Below, piece by piece: positions 45,700 to 55,678 of a DNA stretch of 64,000 nt; position 1 is the stretch's first letter, and every line of letters starts with the position of its first letter. Position numbers and translations under genes: made by a program. This DNA is from Catenaria anguillulae PL171. Lineage: Eukaryota; Blastocladiomycota; Blastocladiomycetes; Blastocladiales; Catenariaceae. The stretch lies in NCBI GenBank assembly GCA_002102555.1, contig MCFL01000038.1:62001-126000 (forward strand), written 5' to 3'. The notes beneath the pieces were generated by a model, which was given only the letters and a program-made list of their open reading frames with translations, was not told the DNA's origin and did not search any database.

Positions 45700-46292
45700 T
45701 CGTCCCGCTTTCGCTTGGTTGAAATGGGGTCAACAGTGTGTATGTCTTGTTTGCTAGATCTTCCCAGTCTTGCTCTTGCTGTTGTTGTTCTATTGTCCTT
45801 TTTTTCATTAGTAGCCACCTGTTTTTTCGTTGCCTTTGCTCGCCCCTTTTCTCGTTTGTTGACCTCACAAGTTGATGACTAGCTACCAACACCTTGTCGA
45901 GTCCTTGAACTTGTTGCCCCTCGTTTACGCTAATACTTTGATACTACCTCTTCATGTTTTTCTTCTTTCCTCCCCCGTTTTTTGCTGTCTTCCCAATCCA
46001 ATCTTCTCCCATCGACATATGCTCGTACTCGGCATGTATGCACAGGATGATGATGAAAAAGCTCAGGTTTCAATGCGGAACCTTCCTTCGTTGTCCTCAC
46101 ACCCAATGAGATGCCTTTCCTGCCGCCTGGCGGCACGCAATTCAAATGAACTGGCAATGTAGCAACCGTCAGGGCTCGCTCTTCGATTGCCGACCTGACT
46201 ATACACTGAATACTAGACATGTCATGTAAATACAATGAACGAGAAAAACCAGCAGCCATGATCCATCCTCCCTGCACTCTTGATCCTTAGTC
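45700..46292. other. Convergent intergenic region (593 bp)
   Basis: This is the 3' flank of cytochrome c1 and of the VLCFA dehydratase. It has T-rich tracts and no convincing coding sequence or RNA gene. Confidence 0.5.
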
Positions 46293-46441
46293 CTACTGTG
46301 ACTTGACCTTCTTTGCCTTGGCACCGCCACCAAGCACCTTCTTGCGTTGACGAAGCATGTACGAGTACAACATAAAGAGCCCTAAAAACAAACAAAGAAA
46401 ATAAGCCATGGATGAGGTGGTCCGGGTCAGCGACGTCGTCG

Positions 46442-46480
<39 letters not shown>

Positions 46481-47053
46481 GCAAGCAGACGTACCGGGCG
46501 GATAAACAACCACAATAATGACCCAAAACGCATAATACAAGGCCGGACTAACCTCCTTTGCCGCAGGCAAGCTCTGATAAATGATCATGCACTCTGAAAA
46601 CACGCCGAGCGGGTACAGCGGCAAAAAGCTCGAGTACCGGAGCCAAGTGAGCGGCGCGGGCTTGATGTCCCATTGCGCGAGCCCGTACAGCGAGTACCGG
46701 ATACATTCGGTGGTGCACCAGGCCACGAGCAACGTGGCAAACGCCCAATGATGCTGGACCACGGGCGACGTGACATAGTGCAGGTTGATCCACACAATGA
46801 GCAAGCGAGACAGGATTTGCGTGGCCGTAGTCATGATGGGCGATTTCACCACGCCCAGCACGGCGTGCAAGATTTCAAACACGGCCAGCGTTTGCACGCG
46901 GCGAAGATCGGCGCCCACGAGCGCGTACAGGCCAGACACCGGGGTGCCCGTGAGGAGCACGGCAGAGGCCGCGCGCACCAGGATGGATGACCAGCCCAGA
47001 AACGAGACCAGGTTGTACACGGTCAGGTACAGACGTTGGTAGATGCTTGGCAT
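46293..47053 (-). CDS. PHS1: Very-long-chain 3-hydroxyacyl-CoA dehydratase (Phs1/HACD)
   Basis: Exons 46495-47053 and 46293-46381 are joined over a 113-nt intron, giving 215 residues, a typical Phs1 length. The protein is highly hydrophobic with about six helices. Family motifs include YQRLYLTVYNLVSFLGWSSI, VQTLAVFEILHAVLGVVKSP, AWCTTECIRYSLYGLAQW (containing the catalytic Tyr/Glu region with WLRYSSFLPLYPLGVFSE) and CMIIYQSLP. It removes water from 3-hydroxyacyl-CoA in the ER fatty-acid elongation cycle. The C-terminus KAKKVKSQ carries a KxKxx-type dilysine ER retrieval signal. The intron contains a 35-nt homopolymer next to the donor. Confidence 0.92.
46442..46476. repeat. Homopolymer tract, 35 A on the + strand (T35 in the PHS1 intron)
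   Basis: It lies 18 bp downstream of the PHS1 donor site on the coding strand, so the pre-mRNA carries a U35 run inside the intron. This is the longest homopolymer in the window. Length is likely polymorphic or imprecisely assembled. Confidence 0.9.
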
Positions 47054-47117
47054 GGTGTGCGGTGGCGTGGGCCGGAGATGTGGTGTGGACTTGGTTATCT
47101 GCAGATACTGCGTCGGA

Positions 47118-47309
47118 CTAGGCTTGATTCATCGAGTACATACAGCACAGGAAGAAGACCAGACTGATGAGGAGAGAGATGGCAATGTCTCGCCGCGCCT
47201 CGCGGTTGTTGTTGGCACTGGACTCGATTGAGAAGGGCGAGGGCGCTCGATCTGCTTGCTCATGGTGTGGCAGCGGACCGCCCAACAGATGTACAGAGCG
47301 GCCCAACAT
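47118..47309 (-). CDS. Candidate 63-aa single-pass membrane microprotein
   Basis: From the ATG at 47309 the frame gives a polar N-terminal half and one helix near the C-terminus (IAISLLISLVFFLCCMYS) followed by MNQA and a stop. This is a tail-anchored topology preceded by REARRD. I see no family match. The gene is short and could be chance; it sits between the PHS1 promoter and glutamate 5-kinase. Confidence 0.3.
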   Translation of the reverse strand: MLGRSVHLLGGPLPHHEQADRAPSPFSIESSANNNREARRDIAISLLISLVFFLCCMYSMNQA

Positions 47310-47578
47310 GAATTTTCAAGTTTCCGTGGCCAGTGGTGCTGAGCTGCTGACGGCAGGCTTCAGTTGCATGTCTGGGGCACCGTCAAGTTCGCTGTCGTGT
47401 CGGCGAGTGATGCGACTGGTTGAGCTTGGATGGACGTGTGCCTGACCTTGGGTGCCATTTCGCACATCGACATCATACAAGTCCATTTGAAGTCCATTCA
47501 CACATCAGTTGGCAGGATCGTCTCACTCTAAGAAAGAAAATACAGGTAAGCTATAATCGGCACAAAGGACTGACCACA

Positions 47579-48871
47579 TCAGACAATCGACCCCCTTCGC
47601 TTGACCCCCTGGCCCTCGCCCTCGACCAAAATGACAGATCCTCGTTCAACACACGACTCAGACTCTGCGTATCCCAAGATGGCGGCAATCTCGTCCGATC
47701 GATGGCCCATGATCTGCCTCAACTCGACACTCGAATAGGTGGCAATTCCCTTTGCCACCTTGACCAACTTGACCTCGCCCTTGGCTACGGCCTCCCTGGC
47801 CTTGTCGCCCCTCAACTCGCCGGCATCGTCCACAGCCAACACATCAACGGCCTGCTGAGCGCTAAACGTACCCTGGACACCAACCACGCCAATCGCAAAC
47901 AAACTCGACCTGTGCGCCAGTGCTGCACGAGCGCCCGCATCCACAACCACAGCGCCGGCGCTCTTGAGCCCATGCAACACCCACCATTTCTTGTCGGGCA
48001 ACACCTCCTTGTGCGCGAGAAACCGGGTGCCAATGGTCACGTTCGTGTCGGGCTCGCGCATGGCATCGACAATCATGCCTGGCTGCGTCGAGAGCATCAC
48101 GGTCACGGTACACCCGGCGGCCGTTGCGAGTTCGGCCGCGACCAGCTTGGTCAACATGCCGCCCGTGCCCACGCTTGATCCGGCGCCACTCGACACATTG
48201 ACCTTGAGTGCGTGCACGTCCTGGACCACACGCACGGCTTTGGCGTTTGGGTTTGTGCGCGGATTGTCGTCGTACAGGGCATCCACATCGGTCATGAGAA
48301 ACAGCCACTGGGCTTGCACCATCCTGGCCACCACGGCACTCAACGTGTCGTTGTCGCCAAACTTGATTTCCGCAACCGATACGGCATCGTTCTCGTTGAC
48401 CACGGGCACAACGCCCATATCCAGCAGCTCCCTTAAGGCATTGCACGCATTCAAGTACCGCGTGCGATCCGCAACGTCGCCGCGCGACAGCAGCACTTGT
48501 GCCAAATGCACGTCAAAGGGGGCAAACAACGTATGGTAGAGCGTCATGAGTTGCGACTGGCCCACGCCTGCGAGGGCTTGCAGCCGGGCAAGGTGTTTGG
48601 GCCGGGTGCCAATGTGCATGGCACGCATGCCGACGCCAATGGCACCAGAGGTGACAAGCACGACCCGGTGGCCTTGCGCGCGCAGGTCGACAATGGTTTC
48701 GACGAGGGCAGAGAGGAGCGAGAGCCGCGGGCGTTGAGTTTCAGAGTCGCAGATGGACGAGGTGCCGACTTTGATGACGAGAGTTTGGCCAGTAAAGGCG
48801 ACTGCCGGGGTTGGGGCGATGGCGGCAGCGGCGGTCGTGGCGGATGGGTTTGTGGTCGTGGCGGTTGACAT
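47579..48871 (-). CDS. PRO1: Glutamate 5-kinase (proline biosynthesis)
   Basis: This is a single exon of 430 residues from the ATG at 48871. The amino-acid kinase domain shows LVIKVGTSSICDSE (ATP site), VVLVTSGAIGVGM and ALAGVGQSQLMTLY. PVVNENDAVSVAEIKFGDND (substrate and metal site), LFLMTDVDALYDDNP and SVGTGGMLTKLVAAELA complete it. A C-terminal PUA domain follows (KSAGAVVVDAGARAAL ... LFAIGVVGVQGTFSAQQAVD). It phosphorylates glutamate to glutamyl 5-phosphate, the first step of proline synthesis, in the cytosol; the family is feedback-inhibited by proline. It is a separate kinase, not fused to the reductase as in animals and plants. Confidence 0.95.
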   Translation of the reverse strand: MSTATTTNPSATTAAAAIAPTPAVAFTGQTLVIKVGTSSICDSETQRPRLSLLSALVETIVDLRAQGHRVVLVTSGAIGVGMRAMHIGTRPKHLARLQALAGVGQSQLMTLYHTLFAPFDVHLAQVLLSRGDVADRTRYLNACNALRELLDMGVVPVVNENDAVSVAEIKFGDNDTLSAVVARMVQAQWLFLMTDVDALYDDNPRTNPNAKAVRVVQDVHALKVNVSSGAGSSVGTGGMLTKLVAAELATAAGCTVTVMLSTQPGMIVDAMREPDTNVTIGTRFLAHKEVLPDKKWWVLHGLKSAGAVVVDAGARAALAHRSSLFAIGVVGVQGTFSAQQAVDVLAVDDAGELRGDKAREAVAKGEVKLVKVAKGIATYSSVELRQIMGHRSDEIAAILGYAESESCVERGSVILVEGEGQGVKRRGSIV

Positions 48872-49324
48872 GGTGGCGGGTTGCAGTTCAGATGTGTTGC
48901 TTCGGCTCTAATATGGCAGGCAGTATTTGCATAGGCTCTGCTATTTGCTACGACTTCATTTATACTATGTACGATTGACATTTTGGCTTTTGGCCAGTGC
49001 CACACTCGCTGTCAGTGAGCGTTGAGCGTGACTGATGACTCTGGGCTGGCTCGCCATCATGATCCTCGCGGCCATTACTTATTAATAAGTATGACCTGGC
49101 AGCAAAACTGACAGCACAACCCGGCACCATCCAGTGTCACTTGTGTAGGTAGGTAAATAGATATATCATGGGCAGTGTATATTTGTGGACTTGGGACCTC
49201 CTCGTCCAGATACCACTGCATATTTACAGATGACGCGCATTCTGATCTCGTCTCTATGACCTGACGTTCAGACAAACTGTATCCATCCAGCCAACTCAAC
49301 CTTGATCCGTGGCGACTGGGCTGC
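48872..49324. other. Intergenic region (453 bp)
   Basis: This is the 5' flank of glutamate 5-kinase and the 3' flank of the Cys-rich peptide gene. No feature is recognised. Confidence 0.5.
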
Positions 49325-49632
49325 TTACTGCCAGCAAGGGTTGGTGCAGATGTACTCCCCGAATTGCCAGCGGCACCAAGTGCGGCAAGGGACGACGCGC
49401 TCTGGGTTGGCGTCGGTCTTGGCGGCGGCATCTACATAAAACGAGTGGGTCGATGGAGCCCGTAAGCTTGGGGTAGAGTGAGACAGGCATCATTTTGGTT
49501 GAATAACGTACTGGAAGCGAGAGGGGCGACCAACTCGGCCTCAGCATTGGGAGGGTTGGCAGACGGGAGTGCAGCGACCGCGATGACGAGAGCAAGCACA
49601 AAAGCGAGGAGAACGACGGCGGGAGAGCGCAT
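49325..49632 (-). CDS. Small secreted cysteine-rich peptide (75 aa precursor)
   Basis: Exon 1 (49512-49632) and exon 2 (49325-49431) flank an 80-nt intron (GTACGT/TAG), phase 1. A strong signal peptide (VVLLAFVLALVIAVAALPSA) is followed by an acidic/Ala spacer to about residue 50. A 20-residue C-terminal core then carries four Cys at 56, 60, 69 and 73, spaced C-x3-C-x8-C-x3-C, rich in Trp and Arg. It ends three residues after the last Cys-Pro pair. The double CxxxC spacing is that of helical-hairpin disulphide peptides, a group with antimicrobial or protease-inhibiting members. Function here is unknown; secretion is inferred. The first exon's two-part structure suggests a pro-region. Confidence 0.6.
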
Positions 49633-51046
49633 TTTGACGAGGAGAGGATTGTTGGGTAAGGAGAGTGATGATCAGAGCAGAGAGACAGCACAAGACTTGG
49701 GAAGGCATGCACCACAACAGGATGGCGGGGTCCGTCGGAGGTTTATGTAGTACCTCGGCCAGTTCCCGTGAGGTGACGGGAGTTGACAAAACCATTGAAC
49801 CAAGAGGCGGGCAACGCAACCCAACGCCCAAGTGCCACCAGTACCGAGGAATGCACTGCCAGTTCTTGTCGGCGCCGGGCCGGGCCGGTCGGGAAGTGGC
49901 GGCTCCTGCTCATCAGGATGAAGAAATCGTTGCTTTTCTCGCAACATTGTGGGTCACATGCGCGTCGGCGTCAGCCGATGAAACATTGGGTGCGCTTGCC
50001 GACATGCAACGCGTGTGCACGCATGGATTGTCTCGGGTGCGAATGTACAAGGTCCCCAAAAACATGGCAAGTCTGCGCCTCCTAGCTGCCTACTTGACTT
50101 TTCGATGAAAGTTGCTGCTTTTTCATATGTGTAAGCATGATGAAACCATGATACCCCCCTGATGATACCAAATTGTGCGCAGTACCGTGCCTCCTGCGCT
50201 CTGCTCAATCCGAAGCTATTGAGCGGAGGCCTCCATCATTGTGAGACCATCAGACGTGGTGATGATCATGTCTCACTTCTTCCACCGGCTTTACGTTGAC
50301 AATGAGGAGCAGCATTTTCTGCGCCCAGCTTGCCAGACCGAGGACACTTGCAATTGTCCAAGCTCGGACGACCTGCTTGGCGAGGAGTGCCTCATCATCA
50401 TCGAGGCACTGCCAGGGGTACCCCTGGCACTGCTCTGCCGCTGGCGGCAAAAAGTTCTCCAAATATTGGTGACAGCAAGGGTCATTTGAAGACCGTGTTG
50501 GCCGTGTGCGCTTCATAGGTTTCAGCTACCTACGTTCCACATCCACCACGCACGCGCTTGCACTGAAAGTTTCGAATTCACGAAGACGCTGACTCGGAGT
50601 TTCGGTGCCCCCCCCCCACCCTGTTGCGATGGATCCGGATGATCCCGAGTGGACACCGCCAATGAATGTAAAACCTGCCGTGCGTAAGCTGGCGTGGGCG
50701 TTTGCGCTGTCTCCTTCGCGCTCGTGATTGCATGTTTCAAGCCAGCGTGGGCGTAGCTATAGGCGTTGTCGGCTTCGCTTGCGATTTGCATGTTTCAGAC
50801 GTTTGAAGCCCACATGTGAACGTCTACCTCTTCTAGCTGTCTGACCTTTCGCGTACGGAATTCTGAATTCAAGGGGTTGATGGGCCACTGAGGCGTTCCG
50901 TCTATATACACAACACACCCCGCCGTCACCTGTGACTTGCGAGCCAATTCGCCCTTTCGTCTAGACGGCATGAATACATCCATGTAGAGTGGCGCTAGTG
51001 GCCTGCAATACGCTTCAAGCTGAATCGCATCCCTTTCACTTGCGCC
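49633..51046. other. Intergenic region (1414 bp)
   Basis: This lies between the starts of the Cys-rich peptide and the oligopeptide transporter, so it holds two divergent promoters. It contains a C10 run (50608-50617) and an imperfect tandem repeat (50692-50800). No coding sequence or RNA gene is supported. Confidence 0.5.
50692..50800. repeat. Imperfect tandem direct repeat, two ~53-56 bp units
   Basis: Both units begin GCGTGGGCGT (50692 and 50745) and end with a TTGCATGTTTCA core (about 50728 and 50785); the middles are similar but diverged. It lies about 250-350 bp upstream of the oligopeptide transporter start. Confidence 0.6.
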
Positions 51047-54000
51047 ATGGCATCGCTCGCCCAGGACGGTTTTGCCCGGGGACGCCATCCCGCCCACCGC
51101 CGCGACGATAGCGTTCGTCCGCTTCGCCGTGCTGGCTCTGCTCCGAGCCCGGTTCCCACAGACGCCGGCTTCATGATGCCGCGTTCCCCGAGTCACTCGC
51201 GTCCTCGTGTTGATCTTGGCTCTGGCCCGTCACCGACCATATCGACATCCTCACCGCAGTCAAACACCTTCCCGACTCCTCGCAATGCATATGTTTCACC
51301 CGCTGTTGGGCATGTACCGCTCGTACACCCGACCCGCAACAACCAACCCCATGTCCAACGCCGTCATCATGATCCTTCTCCACAACGGAACCTCAACTCT
51401 CAACGCTCCCCTGGACCCGCGATTCAACGGCAATACCAAGGACCATCCCTTGCCCGTCTCGCACCGACTGCGTCGTCGTCATCCTTGACCTCGAACAGCT
51501 CCTCATACCGCCCGCAAGAGGTGGGAAGTCAAGAACCGGCATTCACGCATCAAGCCGCGAATCGTGGCGACGTGCACTCGACACTGTACGATGGATCTCA
51601 GCTTGGCCACCTGGGGCATAGAATGCAAATGGGCTATTGCACTGGTGAATCTCATGTGGGATCGTCGGTCAGTGCCTCATTTTCTCCTTCGCATTCGTAC
51701 GGGGCAAACGAGTCGTCCGGCCACCACTGGCAGCATATGGGCACCCAGCAGCAGCCCTACCAAGCGCCGCGATCGCCGAGTCCCGTGGACGACCCATACG
51801 ACATTCTCTCGGCATATGCAACTGACTCAAATGCGGATGGCGAATCAGACACCTGTGTTGCAGCTCAACACCCACACTTGCCTGAACGCTTCCAGCCGGC
51901 TCTCCCTCGTCAACCTGCGCCATGGGCTTACAAACCAAGGGTCGGCAACTCAACTGGTCTCCAATCTGCTGTTGCGGCGACCGCCGCGCCGTCGAGACCA
52001 ATGGGCCTCAAGCATGAAGAGTCGTCGGCGCCAACCCCCTTCATTGTCGACGAAGATTTTGAAGGTGTTGTCCAAGAAATTGTGCCGGATATGGATGTAC
52101 GCTCAAGTACTTGGTGGCTGTTGCGCTACATCACGGGCTCCACTCTACTGACACGACCGCTTGCTCCCCTTTCGCGATTCCGGTTGCAGCATCCCGAAAC
52201 GCCCTCGCTTACTGTCCGCGTGTTCTTGCTCGGAATCCCGTTCAGCATTGCCCTTGCGTTCGCCAACACCATCTTTTCTTTTCGTACAAAGTATACGCTG
52301 CGCTTCTGCTTTTCCTTATCTCCCATCCTGCTCACTTTTCTTTGTACGTACGGATCTCTAGTCCATTCACCCTGTCGCCGTATGTCGGAATTCTGCTCGC
52401 GTATCCCATCGGCAAGTTCCTTGAACGCTACGTTCCAAATTACGTGTGGTACACGCGATGGTTCAAGCTGTCCCTCAACCCCGGTCCGTTTACTGTCAAG
52501 GAACATGTCCTGATTGGCATTTGGGCCACAACGGGAGCCAGCGGCGCGTACGTGTAAACCTTTGCCCAAGAGATGCATCTATTCGTTCAAACGCTGATGC
52601 CTTTCACCCTGCCTTTTTCAGGTATGGCACTGCAAATATTGTCGTTCAGGTACACCCAAACGTGCTCGGCAAAGTTTCCCGCTTTACTCAGCAACTCACA
52701 CTCCCCTTTGATTGTGTATCACAGGAACTGTTTTACAACATCAACCTCGGTCACTTGTCGTACATTGCATTCCTCGTTTGCTTGAACTTGATTGGATTTG
52801 GTCTCTCTGGGATGATGCGCTCGTGGCTCATCCGCCCAATTCAAATGGTTTGGCCTTCAGTCTTGCCATTCGTCTCGCTTTACTCGGCATTCCACGGTGG
52901 GCTAAGACGTGACCCGGCCACGGATTCGGACAGCATCATTGACCCAAAGCACAAGAGCAAGCTGCGCTTCTTTTTCATCGTCATTGTCGCATGCTTTGTC
53001 TACCACGTGCTTGGTCCCCAGTACATGTCGCCTGGACTTCCCTCTATCCCGTTGCTGTGCCTTTTGGTTCCCAAGACGAGCTTCTTTTGGCGTACCGTTG
53101 TCGGCTCGCAAGTTCAAGGCATTGGCGCTTTTGCTTTGTCGCTCGATTGGTCCATTGTTGGTTCGCTACCCATGTCGGTACCGTTTTGGAGTACCGTCTC
53201 GTACACAATTGGCAATGTTGCCTTGCAATGGATTGCAACACCGCTCAGCTCATACTACAACTGGTTTGATGCGCCGCCGTTTGTCCGCGATTTCGTCAAC
53301 TCGGTCACGCTTTTCGACCGCGACGGGACCAAGTTTAGGCCGGAATCGCTCATCAAGAAGACCAGCACGCAGGGTGTTGAGGTGGATTGGGCTGCTTTTG
53401 AAGAGCGCAAACCGTTTCACATGACGGGAATGTTTGCCATGGCCTACTTTGCATCCATGGCCCAGTTCATGTCGGCGTTTGTGCACTGTATTGTCTGGTA
53501 TGGTAAGGATGTGGTTCAGCGCATGAGAGGCGTCAACAAGATCAAGGAGGGGTTGGATCGCCATTGTACGTCGCAAGGATTGCCTTCTTGTCACCGTATA
53601 TTGTTTGGTTACCTAACGTGTTTTGTCATTTCCAGGTCTCTTCATCGACCAATACCCGGAAGTTCCTCAATGGCTGTACATGCTTCTCTTGGTCGTGACA
53701 TCGGTATGCTCAAATTCGTGTTTGGTTGGCTGCGGCGCATTTTTGCGCACGCTCTGCCTACGAACATGCAGTGTATTAACTGTACTTTTCCTTTTGCCCA
53801 GGCTGGCGCCATTGCTGTCTTTCAATTCACCGCCATGGCCATGCCGTGGTACTTGACCTTGCTCTCGATTGGGTTTTCGGCCATTGCTTGCTTCCCTATC
53901 GCACTCATTCTCGCAACCACTGGCGTTCAATTGTATCTCAACGTTGTATCGCAATTCCTGCTTGGGTACGAGCGTCTTGCTCCACACGACTCGCCAGACG

Positions 54001-55184
54001 GGGTCCTCATTCGCTTTTGATCATGTCGTCCTTGCATTTGCAGACTCTTGATGCCAGGGTTTCCGATCGTGCAAATGGCGTTCAAGTCCCTTGCTGTGTC
54101 TGTTGGGCAAAACTGCATGACCCTGTACGTTCCCATCTTATCTCGCCCCCTGCATGTCATGTGTTTACTTACCACATGGGAACGCACCCTTGCTTGCTCT
54201 CTGTCAGATTGGGGGATCTCAAGCTCGGTCCGTCTTTCATGGTGACTTTTGCGTTTGCTTTGTAACATGGATTCCCATCGTCAATCCTTGCACGTCACAG
54301 GTCATTACATGAAGATTCCGCCTCGTCATGTTTTCATTACCCAAGTTTCAGCATCCATTGTTTCGGCGGCCGCATCGTATGGCGCCGTTATATTCTGGCT
54401 CAACGATGACCAGCATCGGCAATGGATCACCCACGACAAACCTAGATTGTCGAGTGAGCCCGGTTACAATTGGATGTCGAATGGAAACCGCACCTTCTAC
54501 AGCGCGAGTATTGTGCGTTCTTCGGTATCCAACGTTTTAATGGCATGAGGTCGCTCAAATTGTCGCTTCGTTTATGTAGGTTTGGGGATTGATTGGCCCT
54601 CGCCGGTTTTTCTTCGAGACTCAGTATGGTGCCGTCATCATTTGGGGCCTTCTCTTTGGTGCCCTTACGCCGATCGTGATTAAGATGTTTGACTTGGTGA
54701 GCGGCAAGTACATTCCGTGGAAGTATGTTCAGGGCCCGCTCTTGTTCAGCGGCCTCGTGCCCGGAGCCGATTCGAGCTACGTCTTTACGCAGTTCCTAGT
54801 TGCCCTGTGGTCGCAGTTCTATATGTACCGGTACCGCACCAGCTGGGTATGTGTGCATTTCCTTTGCCGCTTTTCAATGCTCAAGATGCTCGTTGACGCC
54901 TTTCCGTCTTGCGCATGTGTACTATGCAGTGGAAGCGATACAACTACATTACGGCGTGTGCACTCGACGTGGGGGTGGCGCTGGCCGCCTTTGTGTCCAT
55001 CTTTCTGCTCCAAGGGTTCGGGTTGGAATTTCCAAAGTGGGCATTGAATCCACGCAACGACCCCGTGTTGATGCAGAATCTGGATTTCTGCTCGGTTCCC
55101 GACAGCAGTGTACCAGCAGATTTGCGCGAGGCCTTTGAACAGATGGCGGTAGACGCCAGTGCAGCAGGCGGGGAGTCAATGTAA
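51047..55184 (+). CDS. OPT-family oligopeptide transporter with long N-terminal extension
   Basis: Twelve exons: 51047-52096, 52190-52290, 52362-52547, 52622-52649, 52725-53565, 53636-53703, 53802-53965, 54044-54124, 54208-54227 (20 nt), 54301-54512, 54580-54846 and 54930-55184. All phases agree and the product is 1090 residues. OPT motifs in order: PSLTVRVFLLGIPFSIALAF, LNPGPFTVKEHVLI, IGFGLSGMMRSWLIRP, IDQYPEVPQW, LLMPGFPIVQMAFKSLAVSV, LGDLKLGHYMKIPPR and VWGLIGPRRFF. About a dozen membrane helices follow residue ~350. These proton-coupled carriers import tetra- and pentapeptides or glutathione across the plasma membrane. The first ~350 residues are Ser/Pro/Gln-rich and disordered, much longer than usual, and may carry regulatory phosphorylation sites. 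A secreted subtilase lies next to it, tail-to-tail. Confidence 0.92.
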
Positions 55185-55678
55185 ACCCGGTGTGCTGCTG
55201 CCTGCCAGTCAGCCGGTATTGTGTGCCGTCATTTGTTGTGTTTTTTTTTCTCGTGTGCATCCCGTCTCTCGCGATTGCCATACCTTTTTCTGTGTATTTC
55301 ATTTTTGCTTGTCCGTTTCGCTTTTTGTGTATCATATCATAGATTGTCAACAATAAATATGTGTGTTCTCGGCATTCGACCAATGTTGTACATTCCCACA
55401 GATTTGACAGACTTCACCTCGGCTGAATCAGGTTCTGGCGGCACGCGCTAGCGTTTTCACTGTATCATCAGCGACCTTGGCTCGCCAGTCTCGACTAGGG
55501 TGAAGCCGCATGCAGCTTCACAACAACTTTGCGGCCAACTCACCATCTGGCGAAGGGAAAAAATAGAGAAAAAAAACCCAAAGTATCAAAGTGTACATTT
55601 ATGGTACAAGTATGCAAGTCTGCAGCGAGAATAAGACTGGGTAACATAAACAATTCAATAACAATCACCGACCTGGAT
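55185..55678. other. Convergent intergenic region (494 bp)
   Basis: This is the 3' flank of the transporter and of the subtilase. It is T-rich after the transporter stop; an AATAAA-like motif lies near 55351 on the + strand. Nothing else is seen. Confidence 0.5.
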
